This document shows, piece after piece, positions 49,121 through 61,205 of a stretch of DNA of 64,000 nucleotides. Below the pieces are notes generated by a model. That model did not search any database. It was not told where the DNA came from and saw only the letters and a list, made by a program, of their open reading frames with translations. The DNA is from Klebsiella ornithinolytica NBRC 105727 = ATCC 31898 (GTDB taxonomy: Bacteria > Pseudomonadota > Gammaproteobacteria > Enterobacterales > Enterobacteriaceae): the NCBI RefSeq assembly GCF_001598295.1, contig NZ_BCYR01000002.1, positions 186,001 to 250,000 of the forward strand, in the 5' to 3' direction. Position numbers and translations under genes: made by a program. Positions within the stretch are counted from its first letter, which is position 1, and each line of letters begins with the position of its first letter.

Positions 49121-50959
49121 TTACACGCCGCTGGCAAAAATGTCCGCCAGCCCGCTGCGCCGCTCGGTACGGGCGACGATGGACTGGGTTAGCACCTGTT
49201 CATCGGCATAAATCGAGAGCCGCTGTTTTGCCCGCGTGATCGCGGTATAGACCAGCTCGCGGGTGACCAGCGGTACGATTTTGGCGGGCAGAATCAACGC
49301 CGCATGGTCAAACTCCGACCCCTGCGATTTATGCACCGTCATCGCCCAGGCGGTGTCGTGCTCCGGCAAACGACTTGGCTGCACCGATTTAATGCTGCCA
49401 TCCGGCATCGGGAACCAGACCCGCAGCCCCTCCCCTCGTTCCAGCGCAATACCGATATCGCCATTAAACAGCCCCAGCGCGCTGTCGTTGCGGGAAATCA
49501 TCACCGGACGCCCTTCATACCAGCGTGAATGCCTCGGCAGCGTTATCGCCCGCCGACGGTTAAGCATCTGCTCCAGCTGTTCATTCACCCCGCTGACGCC
49601 GTAAGGGCCGTCGCGCAGGGCGCACAGTAGCTGAAATTCACCAAAGGCGGCGATCAGTGCCTCCGGCTCGGCCCGCTCGCGAAGCAGCTGCAAATAGCGA
49701 CCGTATCCTTCCTGCGACTGCTTTAGCATGACTTCATACTCTTCAGTCGTACTCAGCGGATGCAGCACAATATCCTCGAAGGCCTGGCGTAACGTCGCTC
49801 TGACGCCGTGACGATCGCCGTTGTTCACGGCGCGAGCCAGGCTACCGATGCCGGAATGGCTGCCAAAACGATAGCTTTTTTGCAGCAGGCACAGGCTGTC
49901 GCGCAGCGCGCCGGCGACATCACTTTCTCCCGCCGGCACCGGGTGGCCGGTCAGCCTCTCCAGCTGCGCCGCACGTCCGGCGGTATAGCCGGCATTGACC
50001 CAGGCACAAATATCCCCGAGCACCGCTCCGGCCTCCACCGACGCCAGCTGATCGCGGTCGCCGAGGAAAATAACCCGCCCGTGCTCCGGCAGGGCATCAA
50101 TCAGCCGCGCCATCATCGGCAGGTCAATCATTGAAGCTTCATCCACCACCAGCACATCGAGGTGCAGCGGATTACCGGCGTGGTAGCGCATCCGTTGGCT
50201 ACCGGGCTGAGCGCCCAGCAGACGATGCAACGTGCTGGCTTCGGTAGGTAACAGCGCCTTCTGCTCATCGGTTAGCGGCAGGCGACGCAGCGCCTCCCCC
50301 AACGATTCCGTCAATCGTGCCGCCGCTTTCCCGGTCGGCGCCGCCAGTCGGATACGGCAGCGCGGTTGCCGGGTTGTCTGAATCAACGCCGCCAGCAGTC
50401 TGGCGACGGTGGTGGTTTTTCCGGTGCCGGGACCGCCGGAAATCACCGAAATACGGCGGGTCAACGCCACTGCGGCGGCAACTTTTTGCCAGTCGATCTC
50501 ATCGCTGGCGGGGAACAGCGCGTCCAGCGTTCGGGCCAACAGGGCCTCGTCAACGTCCACAACCTGGTTAGCTTCGTTGAAGAAGCGGGCGACGGTCAGC
50601 TCATTACGCCACATCCGGTTGAGATAGAGTCGCTCGCCGCACAGGACGATCGGCGTTGGACGTTCGCCACCGCTGACCGCCTCCGAAGCAAGCAGCAGCG
50701 CGGACCAGTCATCGGGGACGCCCGCCTGGGCCAGCAGCTGTTCACGCAGTTCGTTGGTTTTACCGCTCAGAAACTCGTCCGTCCGCAGACGCGCTATCGG
50801 CAGGCAAACGTGCCCTTCGCCGGCATCACGGCTGAGCACCGCCGCCGCCAGCTTCACCGCCGGATGCGCCTCTTGCGCCACCATCAGGGCAAACTGCACA
50901 TCTAACGGGCGCAGCAGGCGCTGACTGGCCGCTTCCAGCAGCAGTTCATCCATCGTCAT
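49121..50959 (-). CDS. recD: RecBCD alpha subunit RecD
   Basis: A 612-residue superfamily 1B 5'-3' helicase (608 in E. coli). Walker A is [20 protein letters not shown], Walker B is [21 protein letters not shown], and the C-terminal [15 protein letters not shown] and [15 protein letters not shown] motifs are intact. With RecB and RecC it processes double-strand ends. It overlaps recB by 4 bases. Confidence 0.97.
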   Translation of the reverse strand: MTMDELLLEAASQRLLRPLDVQFALMVAQEAHPAVKLAAAVLSRDAGEGHVCLPIARLRTDEFLSGKTNELREQLLAQAGVPDDWSALLLASEAVSGGERPTPIVLCGERLYLNRMWRNELTVARFFNEANQVVDVDEALLARTLDALFPASDEIDWQKVAAAVALTRRISVISGGPGTGKTTTVARLLAALIQTTRQPRCRIRLAAPTGKAAARLTESLGEALRRLPLTDEQKALLPTEASTLHRLLGAQPGSQRMRYHAGNPLHLDVLVVDEASMIDLPMMARLIDALPEHGRVIFLGDRDQLASVEAGAVLGDICAWVNAGYTAGRAAQLERLTGHPVPAGESDVAGALRDSLCLLQKSYRFGSHSGIGSLARAVNNGDRHGVRATLRQAFEDIVLHPLSTTEEYEVMLKQSQEGYGRYLQLLRERAEPEALIAAFGEFQLLCALRDGPYGVSGVNEQLEQMLNRRRAITLPRHSRWYEGRPVMISRNDSALGLFNGDIGIALERGEGLRVWFPMPDGSIKSVQPSRLPEHDTAWAMTVHKSQGSEFDHAALILPAKIVPLVTRELVYTAITRAKQRLSIYADEQVLTQSIVARTERRSGLADIFASGV

Positions 50960-53900
50960 GACAGAACCTCCTGAACGTCTCCGGCAAACAGCGCATCGAG
51001 ACCGTCAATCAGCGGCTGCGCGGGACGGGTGGTGAAAATGCCCTGCTCGCCCCCCTGCCCGTCCATGCCGCGTAAAAAGAGATAAATAACGCCGCCAAAA
51101 TGGCGTTCGTAGTCGTAGTCCGCAATGCGGTGTCGCAGGTAGCGGTGCAGCGCCAGACTATAAAGCTGGTACTGCAGATCGTAGCGATGCGCCCGCATCG
51201 CCTGTTCCATCGCCTGACGGGTGTAGGCCTCGCGGTCCTCTCCCAGCCAGTTCGATTTATAATCCAGCAGGTAGTAGCGGCCGTTATGGCGGAAAACGAG
51301 GTCGATAAAGCCTTTTAACATCCCGCGGACCTGGCGGAAGTCGAGCGGCGGGCAATCTACGGAGAGCGGATCGTAGCGGCGAATCAGCGCGTCCAGACGC
51401 AGCGGTTCCAGCGGGCGTTCGATCGGCAAATAGAAGGCCATTTCGACCTGCTTATCCATCGCGGAAAGTTGGTTCAGCGCAATCCCGGCCCCCGGTAACG
51501 GAGTCCGGAGCACGTCATCCAGCCACTGCGTCAGCACCGGCGTCCACTGCTCACCGAAGCCGCCGGACTGCAGCTTTTCCGCCATCCAGTCAGCAGGCAC
51601 TGGTTGGGTAAAATCGAGATCTTCAAACAGGCTGTGCAGGAATGTCCCCGGCGATGCGCCGCGCGGAAACTGATGCGGCGTAAGCTGCGGTTCTGCGGCG
51701 ACGTCACCGACGCCGGCGGCATCAACGTCAAGACGCGGCAACAGATCCTGAGCCGCGCTCTGACCATGCTGCTGTAATCCGGAATAGCTGGTCACCCGCC
51801 AGTCATCGCTAACCTGACGCTCAAGGCTCCTGGCGGACAGCGGCGGCAGCGTCTCCTGCGGCGCCTGCCAGGGCGTAGCATCCGGGACAGTGGCCATTTG
51901 CAGCGCGATATCTTCGCCGCAGAAGGCTTGCAAACACGCAGCCAGCCCGGCGGCATCCATGGCTTCGCCGCCTTGTAGCAGGCGCCCGAGCGCGCTCTGA
52001 TGAAAATCGCTGGCGCCGGGTTTGTCGCTGCGTCGGGTGCTCAACGGAGCCACGCCGAGACTGCAGTGCCAGACCGCGCGGGTCAGCGCGACGTACAGCA
52101 GACGTAAATCTTCCGCCAGGCGCTCCGCCTCCGCCAGCTCCAGACTGCCCTCATCCTGACCAAGATCGAGCACCGCGGCAAACGAGTCGCGATCGTGATA
52201 AAACGCCTGATCCTGTTTGCGGAAACGAGCAATAAACGGCAGCCAGACCAGCGGGTATTCCAGCCCCTTTGATTTGTGGACGGTGACGATTTGCACCAGA
52301 TGCTTATCGCTTTCCAGGCGCATCTGCTGACTGGACGCATTGCTGTCCGGTTCGGCGATATGCTGCGTCAGCCAGCGCACCAGCGCATGTTCGCTTTCCA
52401 GCTGGCTGGCCGCCTCCTGCAGCAGTTCGCTGATATGCAGGATGTCGGTTAAACGGCGTTCACCGCCGACCGTCACCAGCAGGTTTTCCGCAATCTGCCG
52501 CGCGCTCATTAGCGACCGCAGCATCGGCATCACCCCGCGCTGGCGCCAGATTTGCCGGTAGCCGCTGAACTCTTCAACCAGCGCGTCCCACGCTCGTTCA
52601 TCCTGGTTGAGGCGTTCAATATCCAGCGCATTCAAGCCGAATATCGATGTTGCCAGCGCACTGCGTAGCGTATTTTCTCGTTCGGGAGCCAGCACCGCCT
52701 GCAGAAGCCATAAAATCTCCTGCGCTTCCGGCGTGTCAAAAACGCTATCGCGGTTAGAGAGATACACCGACGGGATCGCCAGCGCCCGTAAGGCCTCCCG
52801 GATCAGCGAGGCTTCCTGACGGTTACGTACCAGAACCGTGATATCGGAGGCCTGAACCGGCCGGGCGGCGTTGTCGTTACGCCAGAGCAACGCGCGCCCC
52901 TGTTGACCGGCGCTTAGCCAGTCGCGAATTTGCGCCGCGCATAGCTGCGCCATAAACGTCTGATAATCACCGGATCCCACCGCCTCGCCCGGCATCAGCC
53001 AGATGTTCATGGCCGGAACCGCGTCGTTATCTACGGTAAAGCGCAGCCCGTGGTTTTTCCCGGCCGGCCTGACCGGCAAGAAAGGGATCTCCCGGAACAT
53101 AAAGGGGTTATCGCTCAGGCTGAACAGGCGGTTAACGCTTTCAACCATCCCGGGAGCAGAACGCCAGTTGGTATCCAGCGTATAGTGAGCCGCCACATCG
53201 CCACGCGCTTTCATATAGGTGAAAATATCCGCGCCGCGGAAGGCATAGATGGCCTGCTTGGGGTCGCCGATTAACAGCAGCGCCGTCTCCGGCTGCTGCC
53301 GCCAGATACGGCGGAAAATTCGGTACTGCTGCGGGTCGGTGTCCTGAAATTCATCAATCATCGCCACCGGGAAACGCTGACGAATGGCGCTGGCCAGCGC
53401 TTCTCCGCTCTCGCCGCGCAGCGCATCATCCAGCCGGCTGAGCATGTCATCAAAACCGAGTTCGCCGCGCCGACGCTTTTCCCGGGCGACCGCTTCGCGG
53501 ATCTCCACCATCGCCCTGGCGATAACCAGATCCGTCAGCGTCAGCGGAGAAGCCAGCAGCTCTTCAACCGCACTGAACAGTGGATGCACCGGCGGCTCAC
53601 CGCCTGCTTTGGTTCGTTCATGTAAGAAGGGCTGCGAGAATTTCTCCAGCGCGTCAGGAAGCTGGTAGCCGAGCGTCTCTTCCTGCGCCCAGGCGTTGAT
53701 TTTCTCTATCCACTTTCCCTGGTTGCCGCGATTGAATTTGCGGCGGTCGAGACCGGAGTTCTCCAGCACCGCCTCAATCTCTGCAACCTGTTCCCGCCAC
53801 TGTGTTTTCATGGCGTTAATTCGCGCAATGATTTGCTGATGGCGTTCGGCCAGCGTCTCTTCTGCCGCCGGCGGGGATTTGAGCTGCGGGGCTTCGCCCT

Positions 53901-54504
53901 GCAACCAGCGATCGAGGGATTTCAACAGATCGCGCGGACCTTTCCACGCTTCATGAATGACGGCGGCGATCTCCCGCGGCAACGGATAGCAATGTCGACG
54001 CCAGAAGTCGGCGCAGGCCTGGTAACGCAGCCGGGATTCATCTTCGATCAGCTGCTGCTCAAAGAGCATCCCTGACTCAAAGGCATTGAGGCTCAGCATT
54101 CGCTGACAAAAGCCGTGAATGGTAAATACCGCCGCTTCGTCCATCTGTCGTTCCGCCAGCAGCAGGGTATTCGCCGCCTGGTTCTTATCCGGAATTTCAG
54201 CCAGCAGAGCGCTATAGAGGGGATCGGTCGCGCTGTCGCGCAGGCAGGCAATACGCAGCTCGTGGATATTGCTGCGAATACGGCCGCGCAGTTCTTCGGT
54301 GGCCGCTTCGGTGAAGGTCACCACCAGCAGCTCTTCCACGCTGACCGCACGAGGAAAGGCGGATTCCCCGCCAAGTCCCAGCAGTAGCCGCAGGTACAGT
54401 GCGGCGATGGTAAAGGTTTTTCCGGTGCCCGCAGAGGCTTCTATCAGGCGCTCGCCCGTCAAGGGCAAGCGCAGGGGATCCAGAGACTCGGCGGTTTCGG
54501 TCAT
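50956..54504 (-). CDS. recB: RecBCD beta subunit RecB
   Basis: A 1182-residue UvrD-like 3'-5' helicase with a C-terminal nuclease (1180 in E. coli). Walker A is [36 protein letters not shown] and [17 protein letters not shown] are helicase motifs. The nuclease metal site is in [16 protein letters not shown] and [12 protein letters not shown]. It overlaps ptrA and recD by 4 bases each. Confidence 0.97.
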   Translation of the reverse strand: MTETAESLDPLRLPLTGERLIEASAGTGKTFTIAALYLRLLLGLGGESAFPRAVSVEELLVVTFTEAATEELRGRIRSNIHELRIACLRDSATDPLYSALLAEIPDKNQAANTLLLAERQMDEAAVFTIHGFCQRMLSLNAFESGMLFEQQLIEDESRLRYQACADFWRRHCYPLPREIAAVIHEAWKGPRDLLKSLDRWLQGEAPQLKSPPAAEETLAERHQQIIARINAMKTQWREQVAEIEAVLENSGLDRRKFNRGNQGKWIEKINAWAQEETLGYQLPDALEKFSQPFLHERTKAGGEPPVHPLFSAVEELLASPLTLTDLVIARAMVEIREAVAREKRRRGELGFDDMLSRLDDALRGESGEALASAIRQRFPVAMIDEFQDTDPQQYRIFRRIWRQQPETALLLIGDPKQAIYAFRGADIFTYMKARGDVAAHYTLDTNWRSAPGMVESVNRLFSLSDNPFMFREIPFLPVRPAGKNHGLRFTVDNDAVPAMNIWLMPGEAVGSGDYQTFMAQLCAAQIRDWLSAGQQGRALLWRNDNAARPVQASDITVLVRNRQEASLIREALRALAIPSVYLSNRDSVFDTPEAQEILWLLQAVLAPERENTLRSALATSIFGLNALDIERLNQDERAWDALVEEFSGYRQIWRQRGVMPMLRSLMSARQIAENLLVTVGGERRLTDILHISELLQEAASQLESEHALVRWLTQHIAEPDSNASSQQMRLESDKHLVQIVTVHKSKGLEYPLVWLPFIARFRKQDQAFYHDRDSFAAVLDLGQDEGSLELAEAERLAEDLRLLYVALTRAVWHCSLGVAPLSTRRSDKPGASDFHQSALGRLLQGGEAMDAAGLAACLQAFCGEDIALQMATVPDATPWQAPQETLPPLSARSLERQVSDDWRVTSYSGLQQHGQSAAQDLLPRLDVDAAGVGDVAAEPQLTPHQFPRGASPGTFLHSLFEDLDFTQPVPADWMAEKLQSGGFGEQWTPVLTQWLDDVLRTPLPGAGIALNQLSAMDKQVEMAFYLPIERPLEPLRLDALIRRYDPLSVDCPPLDFRQVRGMLKGFIDLVFRHNGRYYLLDYKSNWLGEDREAYTRQAMEQAMRAHRYDLQYQLYSLALHRYLRHRIADYDYERHFGGVIYLFLRGMDGQGGEQGIFTTRPAQPLIDGLDALFAGDVQEVLS

Positions 54505-57386
54505 TCGTTCTCTCGCATCAGGGGTAAGGATTTCTGCAACGCGCTGACGCTTTCCCAGACTTTGCCACCTTCAGGGTGGACGTAATCGGTCTTGCCATTC
54601 TGGCTGCCGGAAATCTGGGACAATATCGCCATGCCTTGCGGAACCACCACCGTCTGATGGAAGAAATCGGCAAGTTTTTGCGGCGTCAGCAGTTTAATCT
54701 GAGCCACTACTTTATCACGTGAATCGAAGCGCATATTACCGCGATCGAAATCTTTGCTCAGCTGCGAGGCTTCGCCGCCCAGCGTTTGCGGCGCCTGGGT
54801 CATCTGACTTATCACCGCCTGCTGGATCTGCGCAAACTCTGCCGGGCTCATCGCCCGCAGTTTAGCTTCCGCGGTCGGGAAGAAGGCCTGGAAGCGCTGC
54901 CAGAGGAAAGCAGGCTGTTTATCGCTGCTTTGCAGCAGGAAGCCCATCCCCCACTGGCGCCCGACGTTCATCGGGAAAGCAAACACCGCGTAGCCAAGCT
55001 GCTCTTCGGTGCGCAGCTGGTTATAGAACCACGGCTGAATAATCTGCCCGAGCAGGGAGCTGGCGGCGGAGCTGCTGTATTCATCCACGTTCGGCGGGGC
55101 GAAGACGGCGGCCAGCGCCGAATCGGTGCTGTTACCCGGTTTTTCAAAAATCGCCAGCTGCTGACTGTTGATCAGGACGTCTTTGTTGCGACACCACTCA
55201 TTGCCATCAGATCCCAGCTGCTGCTGGATCTGACGCGCCATGGCGGCGGACTGTTCGGCGGTGAGGTTGCCAATCACCAGCAGCTCCGGGCGCCCTTTCG
55301 CTTTCAGGTTGTCACGATAGGCCAGCACCTCTTTCAGGCTAATTGACGGCAGCAGCGCCCGCCGCTCCTCGCGCTGGAAATAGGGCACCTGGGACAACAT
55401 CTGAACCGGCATGATCGCCTGGTCGTAGGCTTTGCCTTTGTCCGCCGAATCCATCATCTGCGCATACCAGGATTTAGCCTGCTCCAGCTGCTCTTCGGTC
55501 GGCGTATAGCTGAAATAGCCGTCCAGTAACGCGGTAAACAGCTGAGGCAGCCGCTGGGTGTAGCCATTGGCATTGACCATTAACCCGTTATTGGCGCCGG
55601 TTGAGAAGGAGATGCCGCCCACCGCCGCCTGGTTGCTGAGCTGATCGAGAGCGATGCCTGCCAGATAGTCATTCAGCGCGAACATGACCTGGCTACGGGC
55701 GCTGTCCATGGCCTGCGGATTACGCAGCACCAGCGAAACGTCAGCCTTTGGCTCGCTGGCGAAGAACTGACTGGGCGCATAGACCACCCGCAGCGTCGGC
55801 TCATCAACGATCAGCTGCGGATGCGGGTAGGCTTTATCGCTTTTAATCAGCGTAAAATCGTCAGGAATATACGGGTTCAACACCGGCAGCTTCAGGTCGA
55901 TAGCGCTCGCCTTCTGCTGCCAGTCGCTAAAGGTCTGCGCGCTGATCTTGTCGACCTGATACGGCGCATTCACAAAGTAAGCGCTCTTGTTATGCGGTTC
56001 CTGCGGGCTGATATACCAGACGCGGGCATTTTGCGGCGTCATCATCGCCAGCCGCTCTTTAATCGCCTGCGGGTCGTAGCGATCGGCTATGTTGACCACG
56101 TCCAGCGCATGTTCCACCGGTACGCGAATCATGGTATCCGCCAGCCATTCCACATAATCCATATCGCGGTTGATCGATGGATAGCGGAAATCAAGCGCCA
56201 GAACGTGGGACAGCTCATCGAAATAGCGTTTGTCGATGCCCTGGCTACGCAATAGGTTAAGGTAGCTGAAGATCGCCGCCGCCACTTCATCACGGTGCGC
56301 CAGACCTTTGTCGGTCAGGGTCGCCGAAATCGCCAGCACGCCGCTGTTGCCGTTGACCGCCGGATCGGAATCCGCTCGAATACCCTCGACCAGACCTTGC
56401 TGCTGCAGCCAGTCAGATAAGGTTCCCGGGCTGCGGTTACCGATCATGTAGGTCACCAGCTCGTCGGTTTTGCTGCGGAATTGCTCGCTGTTGTTATCAA
56501 TACGGAATTCAACGCGCAGCACTTTGCGCGGCATTGCCGGGACATAGTGAATGATGATGCCCTTTTGCGCATCGGTCACGACCGGAACGGTGATTTCCGG
56601 TTTATTGATATTGTGGTTTGGCACCCGACCATAGGTTTTCGCCGCGATGCTCGCCAGTTCCGGCAGCGGTTTGTTGCTGTAAATGACCGCCTTCATCAGG
56701 TTCGCCGAGTACCAGCTGTCGCGGAAAGTATGCAGAGCGTCGAGCACCGGTTTACCGGGCTTGTCGCTAAGCGTCTCGAGGTTACCGCCGGAAAAATGCG
56801 ATGCCGGGTGCGCCGGGTTAATGGTTTCTGCACTCACCTGCGCCATGCGCATCCCGTCACGGGTGCGCGCCATGGTCAGCTCGGCGTTGACCGCATTACG
56901 CTCGCGATCGGCATATTTTTTATCCAGCAGCGGAGCAGCAATGGCATCCGCCAGACGATCGACCGCGCCGTCAAGGGCATCGTTTTCGACTTCAAGATAG
57001 AAGGCGGTGCGATAAGGCGCGGTACTGGCATTATGGCTGCCGCCGTGCATTTTCAGAAATTCGGCGAGGCTGTCCGGCTGCGGATAATTTTGCGAGCCCA
57101 TCAGCGTCATGTGCTCCAGAAAATGCGCCAACCCCTGATGATCGGCGGGATCCTGCAGCGACCCCACGGGCACCACCAGCGCAGACAGTGATTTCACCGC
57201 CTGCGGATCGGAAACCAGCAGAACCACCATGTCATTATCCAGGCGAATGGCCTGATACTGTCGGGGATCTTTTTCGCTTTTACGAATGGTTTCCTGAATC
57301 GGTTGCCATCCGATATCTGCCTGACTTAACGGCGCCCAAAGGGCAGCCAGCACTAAAATAACCTTGAACCATACACTGCGGGGCAT
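54501..57386 (-). CDS. ptrA: Periplasmic protease III (pitrilysin) PtrA
   Basis: A 961-residue inverzincin metalloprotease that degrades peptides under about 7 kDa. The signal peptide ends near LSQADIGW. The zinc site is HFLEH (His88, Glu91, His92) with the downstream Glu in ERNAVNAELTMAR. It sits between recC and recB, as in E. coli, with no functional link to recombination. About 120 gene-free bases separate it from recC. Confidence 0.97.
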   Translation of the reverse strand: MPRSVWFKVILVLAALWAPLSQADIGWQPIQETIRKSEKDPRQYQAIRLDNDMVVLLVSDPQAVKSLSALVVPVGSLQDPADHQGLAHFLEHMTLMGSQNYPQPDSLAEFLKMHGGSHNASTAPYRTAFYLEVENDALDGAVDRLADAIAAPLLDKKYADRERNAVNAELTMARTRDGMRMAQVSAETINPAHPASHFSGGNLETLSDKPGKPVLDALHTFRDSWYSANLMKAVIYSNKPLPELASIAAKTYGRVPNHNINKPEITVPVVTDAQKGIIIHYVPAMPRKVLRVEFRIDNNSEQFRSKTDELVTYMIGNRSPGTLSDWLQQQGLVEGIRADSDPAVNGNSGVLAISATLTDKGLAHRDEVAAAIFSYLNLLRSQGIDKRYFDELSHVLALDFRYPSINRDMDYVEWLADTMIRVPVEHALDVVNIADRYDPQAIKERLAMMTPQNARVWYISPQEPHNKSAYFVNAPYQVDKISAQTFSDWQQKASAIDLKLPVLNPYIPDDFTLIKSDKAYPHPQLIVDEPTLRVVYAPSQFFASEPKADVSLVLRNPQAMDSARSQVMFALNDYLAGIALDQLSNQAAVGGISFSTGANNGLMVNANGYTQRLPQLFTALLDGYFSYTPTEEQLEQAKSWYAQMMDSADKGKAYDQAIMPVQMLSQVPYFQREERRALLPSISLKEVLAYRDNLKAKGRPELLVIGNLTAEQSAAMARQIQQQLGSDGNEWCRNKDVLINSQQLAIFEKPGNSTDSALAAVFAPPNVDEYSSSAASSLLGQIIQPWFYNQLRTEEQLGYAVFAFPMNVGRQWGMGFLLQSSDKQPAFLWQRFQAFFPTAEAKLRAMSPAEFAQIQQAVISQMTQAPQTLGGEASQLSKDFDRGNMRFDSRDKVVAQIKLLTPQKLADFFHQTVVVPQGMAILSQISGSQNGKTDYVHPEGGKVWESVSALQKSLPLMRENE

Positions 57387-57509
57387 TCACGAACCTCATC
57401 ATTAACAAACTTTGCGCTGACTGCGTCAGCGTTATGCACATCAGTCCGTGATTGGTTGCGCATGATAATTGAACACCTTATTCTGCGCAATTTTTATACT
57501 ATTACAAAT

Positions 57510-60500
57510 TTATTCGGGCTGATGGAAACGAAATATCGGCAACAGGTAGCGCTGTGTTTGCGTAATAATTTCTTCATAGTAAGCCGGTTCAAGCGTGCGC
57601 CAGAGGCGTTGATACCACACATCCGTCCCTTCGCCACTGACCACCATATTACCTTCATAGACCTGAAGAAATTTGCTACGCGCTTTTTGTTGCGTCTCTT
57701 CGTCCGTTAACATGACATCCTTTTCAGCGTCATAACAGACTTTTAGCCATGCACCGCCGCTTTCTGGCAGTAACAGCAGCGGTCTGGACATGCCTAGCAG
57801 GTAACCCTCTACCAGCTGATCAAGGTACGCTTTGGCCTGTTCCTGCGCCAGCGGCGGGAAACGCCATTCGCCCTCTTTGCGCACCAGCAGCCGGCTTTCA
57901 CCGGTTCCGCCGCTAGCACAGTAGACAAGGTGTTCCAGCCAAAGTTGCATCCCCTGTGCGACGCTCAGCAGCGACGGTCGCCAGCGCAGCAGGCCGTCAG
58001 ATTGTACCTGCTGTAGCCACCCCGTAATGTTGACTCCGTTACATTGCAGATCGATTTCCATACTCTGCCCCGGCTGGCGGCTGGCAATGACCCGCTCCGC
58101 AAGGTTCTGCATCTCCTGACGCTGCGTCTCCCAGGCCAGCTCGCCAAAAGCACCAAAGGGCAGCTCTCCCGCGGCGCGAAAGCGACGGTACATCGTCGAC
58201 GCATCCTGTTGTTCAATCAGCGTATTCAGCAGCTGCTGGTTCAGTTGATAACGGCTAAGTCCTTCGAGGGTGAACGGCTCATCATCGGGAATGTCACTCT
58301 CTTCAGAACGGAAGTTGACCCGCAGGCGCTGCTGAAAAAAGGCGCGTACCGGGTGTTGCCAGAATCGCAGCAGCTGTTCAAACGGCAGCGTTTCGATAGC
58401 CGGCGCCGGCAGCGGCTGGATAAAGTCGCTATGCGCCTCTCCCTGCTGGCTGGCAGCCGCCAGCCACTCCCGGGCGTAGCTCTGATATTCGTCATCACGG
58501 AAGTTGGCCGCATCAAAGGGCATTCGCGTATGCAGATGCGTGATATGTGTTTTGACCCGTCGCTCACTGGCGTCACAATCCAGCGCCTCATCCCCGGCCA
58601 GGCAGTGGCTCTGGCCAATATAGTCCGCCAGTTCTTGCACCAGCACCGAAGGGTAACGTTCGCTATTATCCTGAATCGAGCGCCCGATGTAGCTGATATA
58701 CAATGTCTGTTCGGCGGACATCAGCGCTTCCAGGAACAGATAGCGGTCATCATCGCGACGGCTGCGGTCGCCGCGCTGCGGTTTCTGACTCATTAAATCG
58801 AAGCCCAGCGGCGCCAGCGTCCGCGGATAAACGCCGTCGTTCATCCCCAGCAGGCACACCACCTTGAACGGTATAGAGCGCATTGGCATCAGGGTACAGA
58901 TGTTGATCGGTCCGGCGAGGAAGCGCTGGCTGATGCGCTGCTGGTCCAGCCGCTGCGCCAGCTCATCGCGCAATAAAGACAGAGGAACGGAGTGCTCATA
59001 TTGTGCCTGGGCTCCTTCGCCAATCACCGCCTGCCATTGCTGTTCAATCAGCGCCAGCGCCGCTTCGGTGTCGCCGTCGGGCAGGAAAAAGTCATTTAGC
59101 AGTTCGCGACAAAGCGGCAGCCATTCCGCCAGCGGACGCTCCTGCACCAGCTTCCGGCGCCAGAGGTTAAGCTGCATCAGCAGCGAAGCCAGATTACCAA
59201 CCAGCTCAGCGATCAGCCCGCTGGATTCATCATAGGGCAGGACCGACTGCCACTCACCCTGGCTGCTGTCCATCGCATAGCCCAGCAGCATGCGCGTGAG
59301 GCCAAAGCGCCAGGTGTGTTGCCCGGTGGCGGGGAGATCCAGTTCGCGCACATTATCGTCATCCATTCCCCAGCGCACGCCGGATTCATTAACCCACTGA
59401 CGCAGATAGCGCAGCCCTTCTTCGTCAATGTTAAAGCGCGCGGCGAGCACCGGAACATCAAGCAGAGCCAGGACATCTTCGCTGGCAAAGCGGCTGTCGG
59501 GCAGAGAAAGCAGCGTAATAAACGCCTGCAGAGCCGGATGCGATTCGGTGGCGCGCCGGTCGGAAATCGCCCACGGTAGCCAGCGTTCGCCGCTGGCGCT
59601 GCCGAATACCGCCTGAATGTAAGGGCTGTAGCTGTCGATATCCGCCACCATCACGATAATATCGCGCGGCGTCAGTTCAGGATTCTCCTCCAGCATCGCC
59701 AGCAGCCGGTCATGCAGCACCTCGACCTCACGCTGCGGACTATGGCAGACGTGGAGGGTCAGGCTACGATCGTCCAGAGCAAGCGGGCGTTTGCTGTGGC
59801 TGTGGGCAAACTCTTCGGCGCTTCGCCCGGCCACTGCGGCATTGCGCAGTTCGAGGATATCCGCCTGTAAATTATGCAGCAGATTATCCGGCGTTATATC
59901 GACAAAAGCGTCCAGCTCTTCATAATGTTCCAGCCCGGCCAGCAGATAGATATAGTCACGCCCCAGCTTCCCCCAGGAGGCGAGCAGCGGATTACCGACG
60001 TCCTGTTCCCCTGCATCGTTAAACAATCCCGGCGCCTGCCCGCTATCGCGAAACAGCGGGAGTTCGCGCGGTTCACGATGATGACGGCGCTGGCGTGACA
60101 TCAGTTTCGCCAGAAAGGCCGGGTCTTTTATATCGCCCCAGTAGTAACGACAGGGGTTGGTGAACAGCACATACACATCGACGTGCTTGCCCAGCGCCTG
60201 CAGCGCCTGCAGATAAACCGGCGGCAGCGCCGAAATCCCGCAAATAAAAACTCGCGAAGGCAACCCGGCCGGAGGTTCATCCGCCGCTTCCAGCGTGCTG
60301 ATAAAGCGCTGGTACAGATTGGCGCGGTGCCAGAGCGGCTGCCCCAGCGCAGCGGTATGTTCGACCAGCGCCTTCCATAACGGCGCCTGCCACTGCTGGG
60401 CGTCGCCGAGGCCATCGACGCGTTCATCTGCCTCCCAGCGCATCAGCCACTCCGGGCGATAGACCAGATACTGGTCATAGAGGTCGGCGACCCGGGCTGC

Positions 60501-60881
60501 CAGCTGAAACAGTTTGCGCTTGTCGCTATCGTCGCTGAGATAGTGGCGTAGCAGCGTAAAAGCCTCATCGTCAAGACGCTGCGGCAGGAGGGTCATCAGT
60601 TTCCAGCTCATGCTCTGCTTACTGAAGGCGCTTTCCCCGGGGATATCCGACAATACGCGGACAAACATATCCCAGATAAAGCTCGCCGGGAGCGGGAAGT
60701 CGATATTGGCGGCAATGCCAAACCGTTTTGCCAGCGTCATCTGTAGCCACTGCGCCATCCCGGTACTTTGCACCAGCACCATTTCCGGTTTGAAAGGGTC
60801 ATCCAGCCGCTGGCGCTCGACGATAAATTCCATCAACGCTTCAAGAACATCCAGACGGTTTGAGTGGTACACCCTTAACAT
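57510..60881 (-). CDS. recC: RecBCD gamma subunit RecC
   Basis: A 1123-residue subunit (1122 in E. coli) that recognises Chi and holds RecB and RecD. It begins MLRVYHSNRLDVLEALMEFIVE and contains VQSTGMAQWLQMTLAKRFGIAANIDF split over the inactive helicase-like N-terminal part. It is 12 bases from ppdC upstream and probably shares the ppdA-ppdB-ygdB-ppdC transcript. Confidence 0.96.
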   Translation of the reverse strand: MLRVYHSNRLDVLEALMEFIVERQRLDDPFKPEMVLVQSTGMAQWLQMTLAKRFGIAANIDFPLPASFIWDMFVRVLSDIPGESAFSKQSMSWKLMTLLPQRLDDEAFTLLRHYLSDDSDKRKLFQLAARVADLYDQYLVYRPEWLMRWEADERVDGLGDAQQWQAPLWKALVEHTAALGQPLWHRANLYQRFISTLEAADEPPAGLPSRVFICGISALPPVYLQALQALGKHVDVYVLFTNPCRYYWGDIKDPAFLAKLMSRQRRHHREPRELPLFRDSGQAPGLFNDAGEQDVGNPLLASWGKLGRDYIYLLAGLEHYEELDAFVDITPDNLLHNLQADILELRNAAVAGRSAEEFAHSHSKRPLALDDRSLTLHVCHSPQREVEVLHDRLLAMLEENPELTPRDIIVMVADIDSYSPYIQAVFGSASGERWLPWAISDRRATESHPALQAFITLLSLPDSRFASEDVLALLDVPVLAARFNIDEEGLRYLRQWVNESGVRWGMDDDNVRELDLPATGQHTWRFGLTRMLLGYAMDSSQGEWQSVLPYDESSGLIAELVGNLASLLMQLNLWRRKLVQERPLAEWLPLCRELLNDFFLPDGDTEAALALIEQQWQAVIGEGAQAQYEHSVPLSLLRDELAQRLDQQRISQRFLAGPINICTLMPMRSIPFKVVCLLGMNDGVYPRTLAPLGFDLMSQKPQRGDRSRRDDDRYLFLEALMSAEQTLYISYIGRSIQDNSERYPSVLVQELADYIGQSHCLAGDEALDCDASERRVKTHITHLHTRMPFDAANFRDDEYQSYAREWLAAASQQGEAHSDFIQPLPAPAIETLPFEQLLRFWQHPVRAFFQQRLRVNFRSEESDIPDDEPFTLEGLSRYQLNQQLLNTLIEQQDASTMYRRFRAAGELPFGAFGELAWETQRQEMQNLAERVIASRQPGQSMEIDLQCNGVNITGWLQQVQSDGLLRWRPSLLSVAQGMQLWLEHLVYCASGGTGESRLLVRKEGEWRFPPLAQEQAKAYLDQLVEGYLLGMSRPLLLLPESGGAWLKVCYDAEKDVMLTDEETQQKARSKFLQVYEGNMVVSGEGTDVWYQRLWRTLEPAYYEEIITQTQRYLLPIFRFHQPE

Positions 60882-60893
60882 ATTCGCTCCTGA

Positions 60894-61205
60894 CTACTGA
60901 CTGACCGGGCAATGCAGCCGGGTCATCTGCACCCGTTTATCAACGGGCATGGTGATCGTTACCGTGATGCTGACACATCTGGCCGCCGATGTCTGCAAGC
61001 GGGTAACGGCCCCGCCGGGTGGAATCTCCGGAGGGTTCATCTGGCCATAGCGCCACGCGTCGCGCCACAGCTGGCGATATTGATTTAACTGGATAAAACC
61101 ATTGGCCAGCCCACGCTGGTAGCCGCCAAGGGCGGTCACCACCATAACCAGTAACGTCATCGCCAGCAGCGTTTCCGGCAGGCTAAAACCTTTTTCATGG
61201 TTCAC
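60894..61205 (-). CDS. ppdC: Prepilin-like protein PpdC
   Basis: A 103-residue type II pseudopilin-like protein. GTG is chosen as start because it overlaps the ygdB stop as GTGA and gives MNHEKGFSLPETLLAMTLLVMVVTALGG, the type III signal motif with cleavage expected after Gly6 and Glu at +5. An ATG further upstream would put an unusual long leader before it. Function in E. coli is not established. Confidence 0.88.
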   Translation of the reverse strand: MNHEKGFSLPETLLAMTLLVMVVTALGGYQRGLANGFIQLNQYRQLWRDAWRYGQMNPPEIPPGGAVTRLQTSAARCVSITVTITMPVDKRVQMTRLHCPVSQ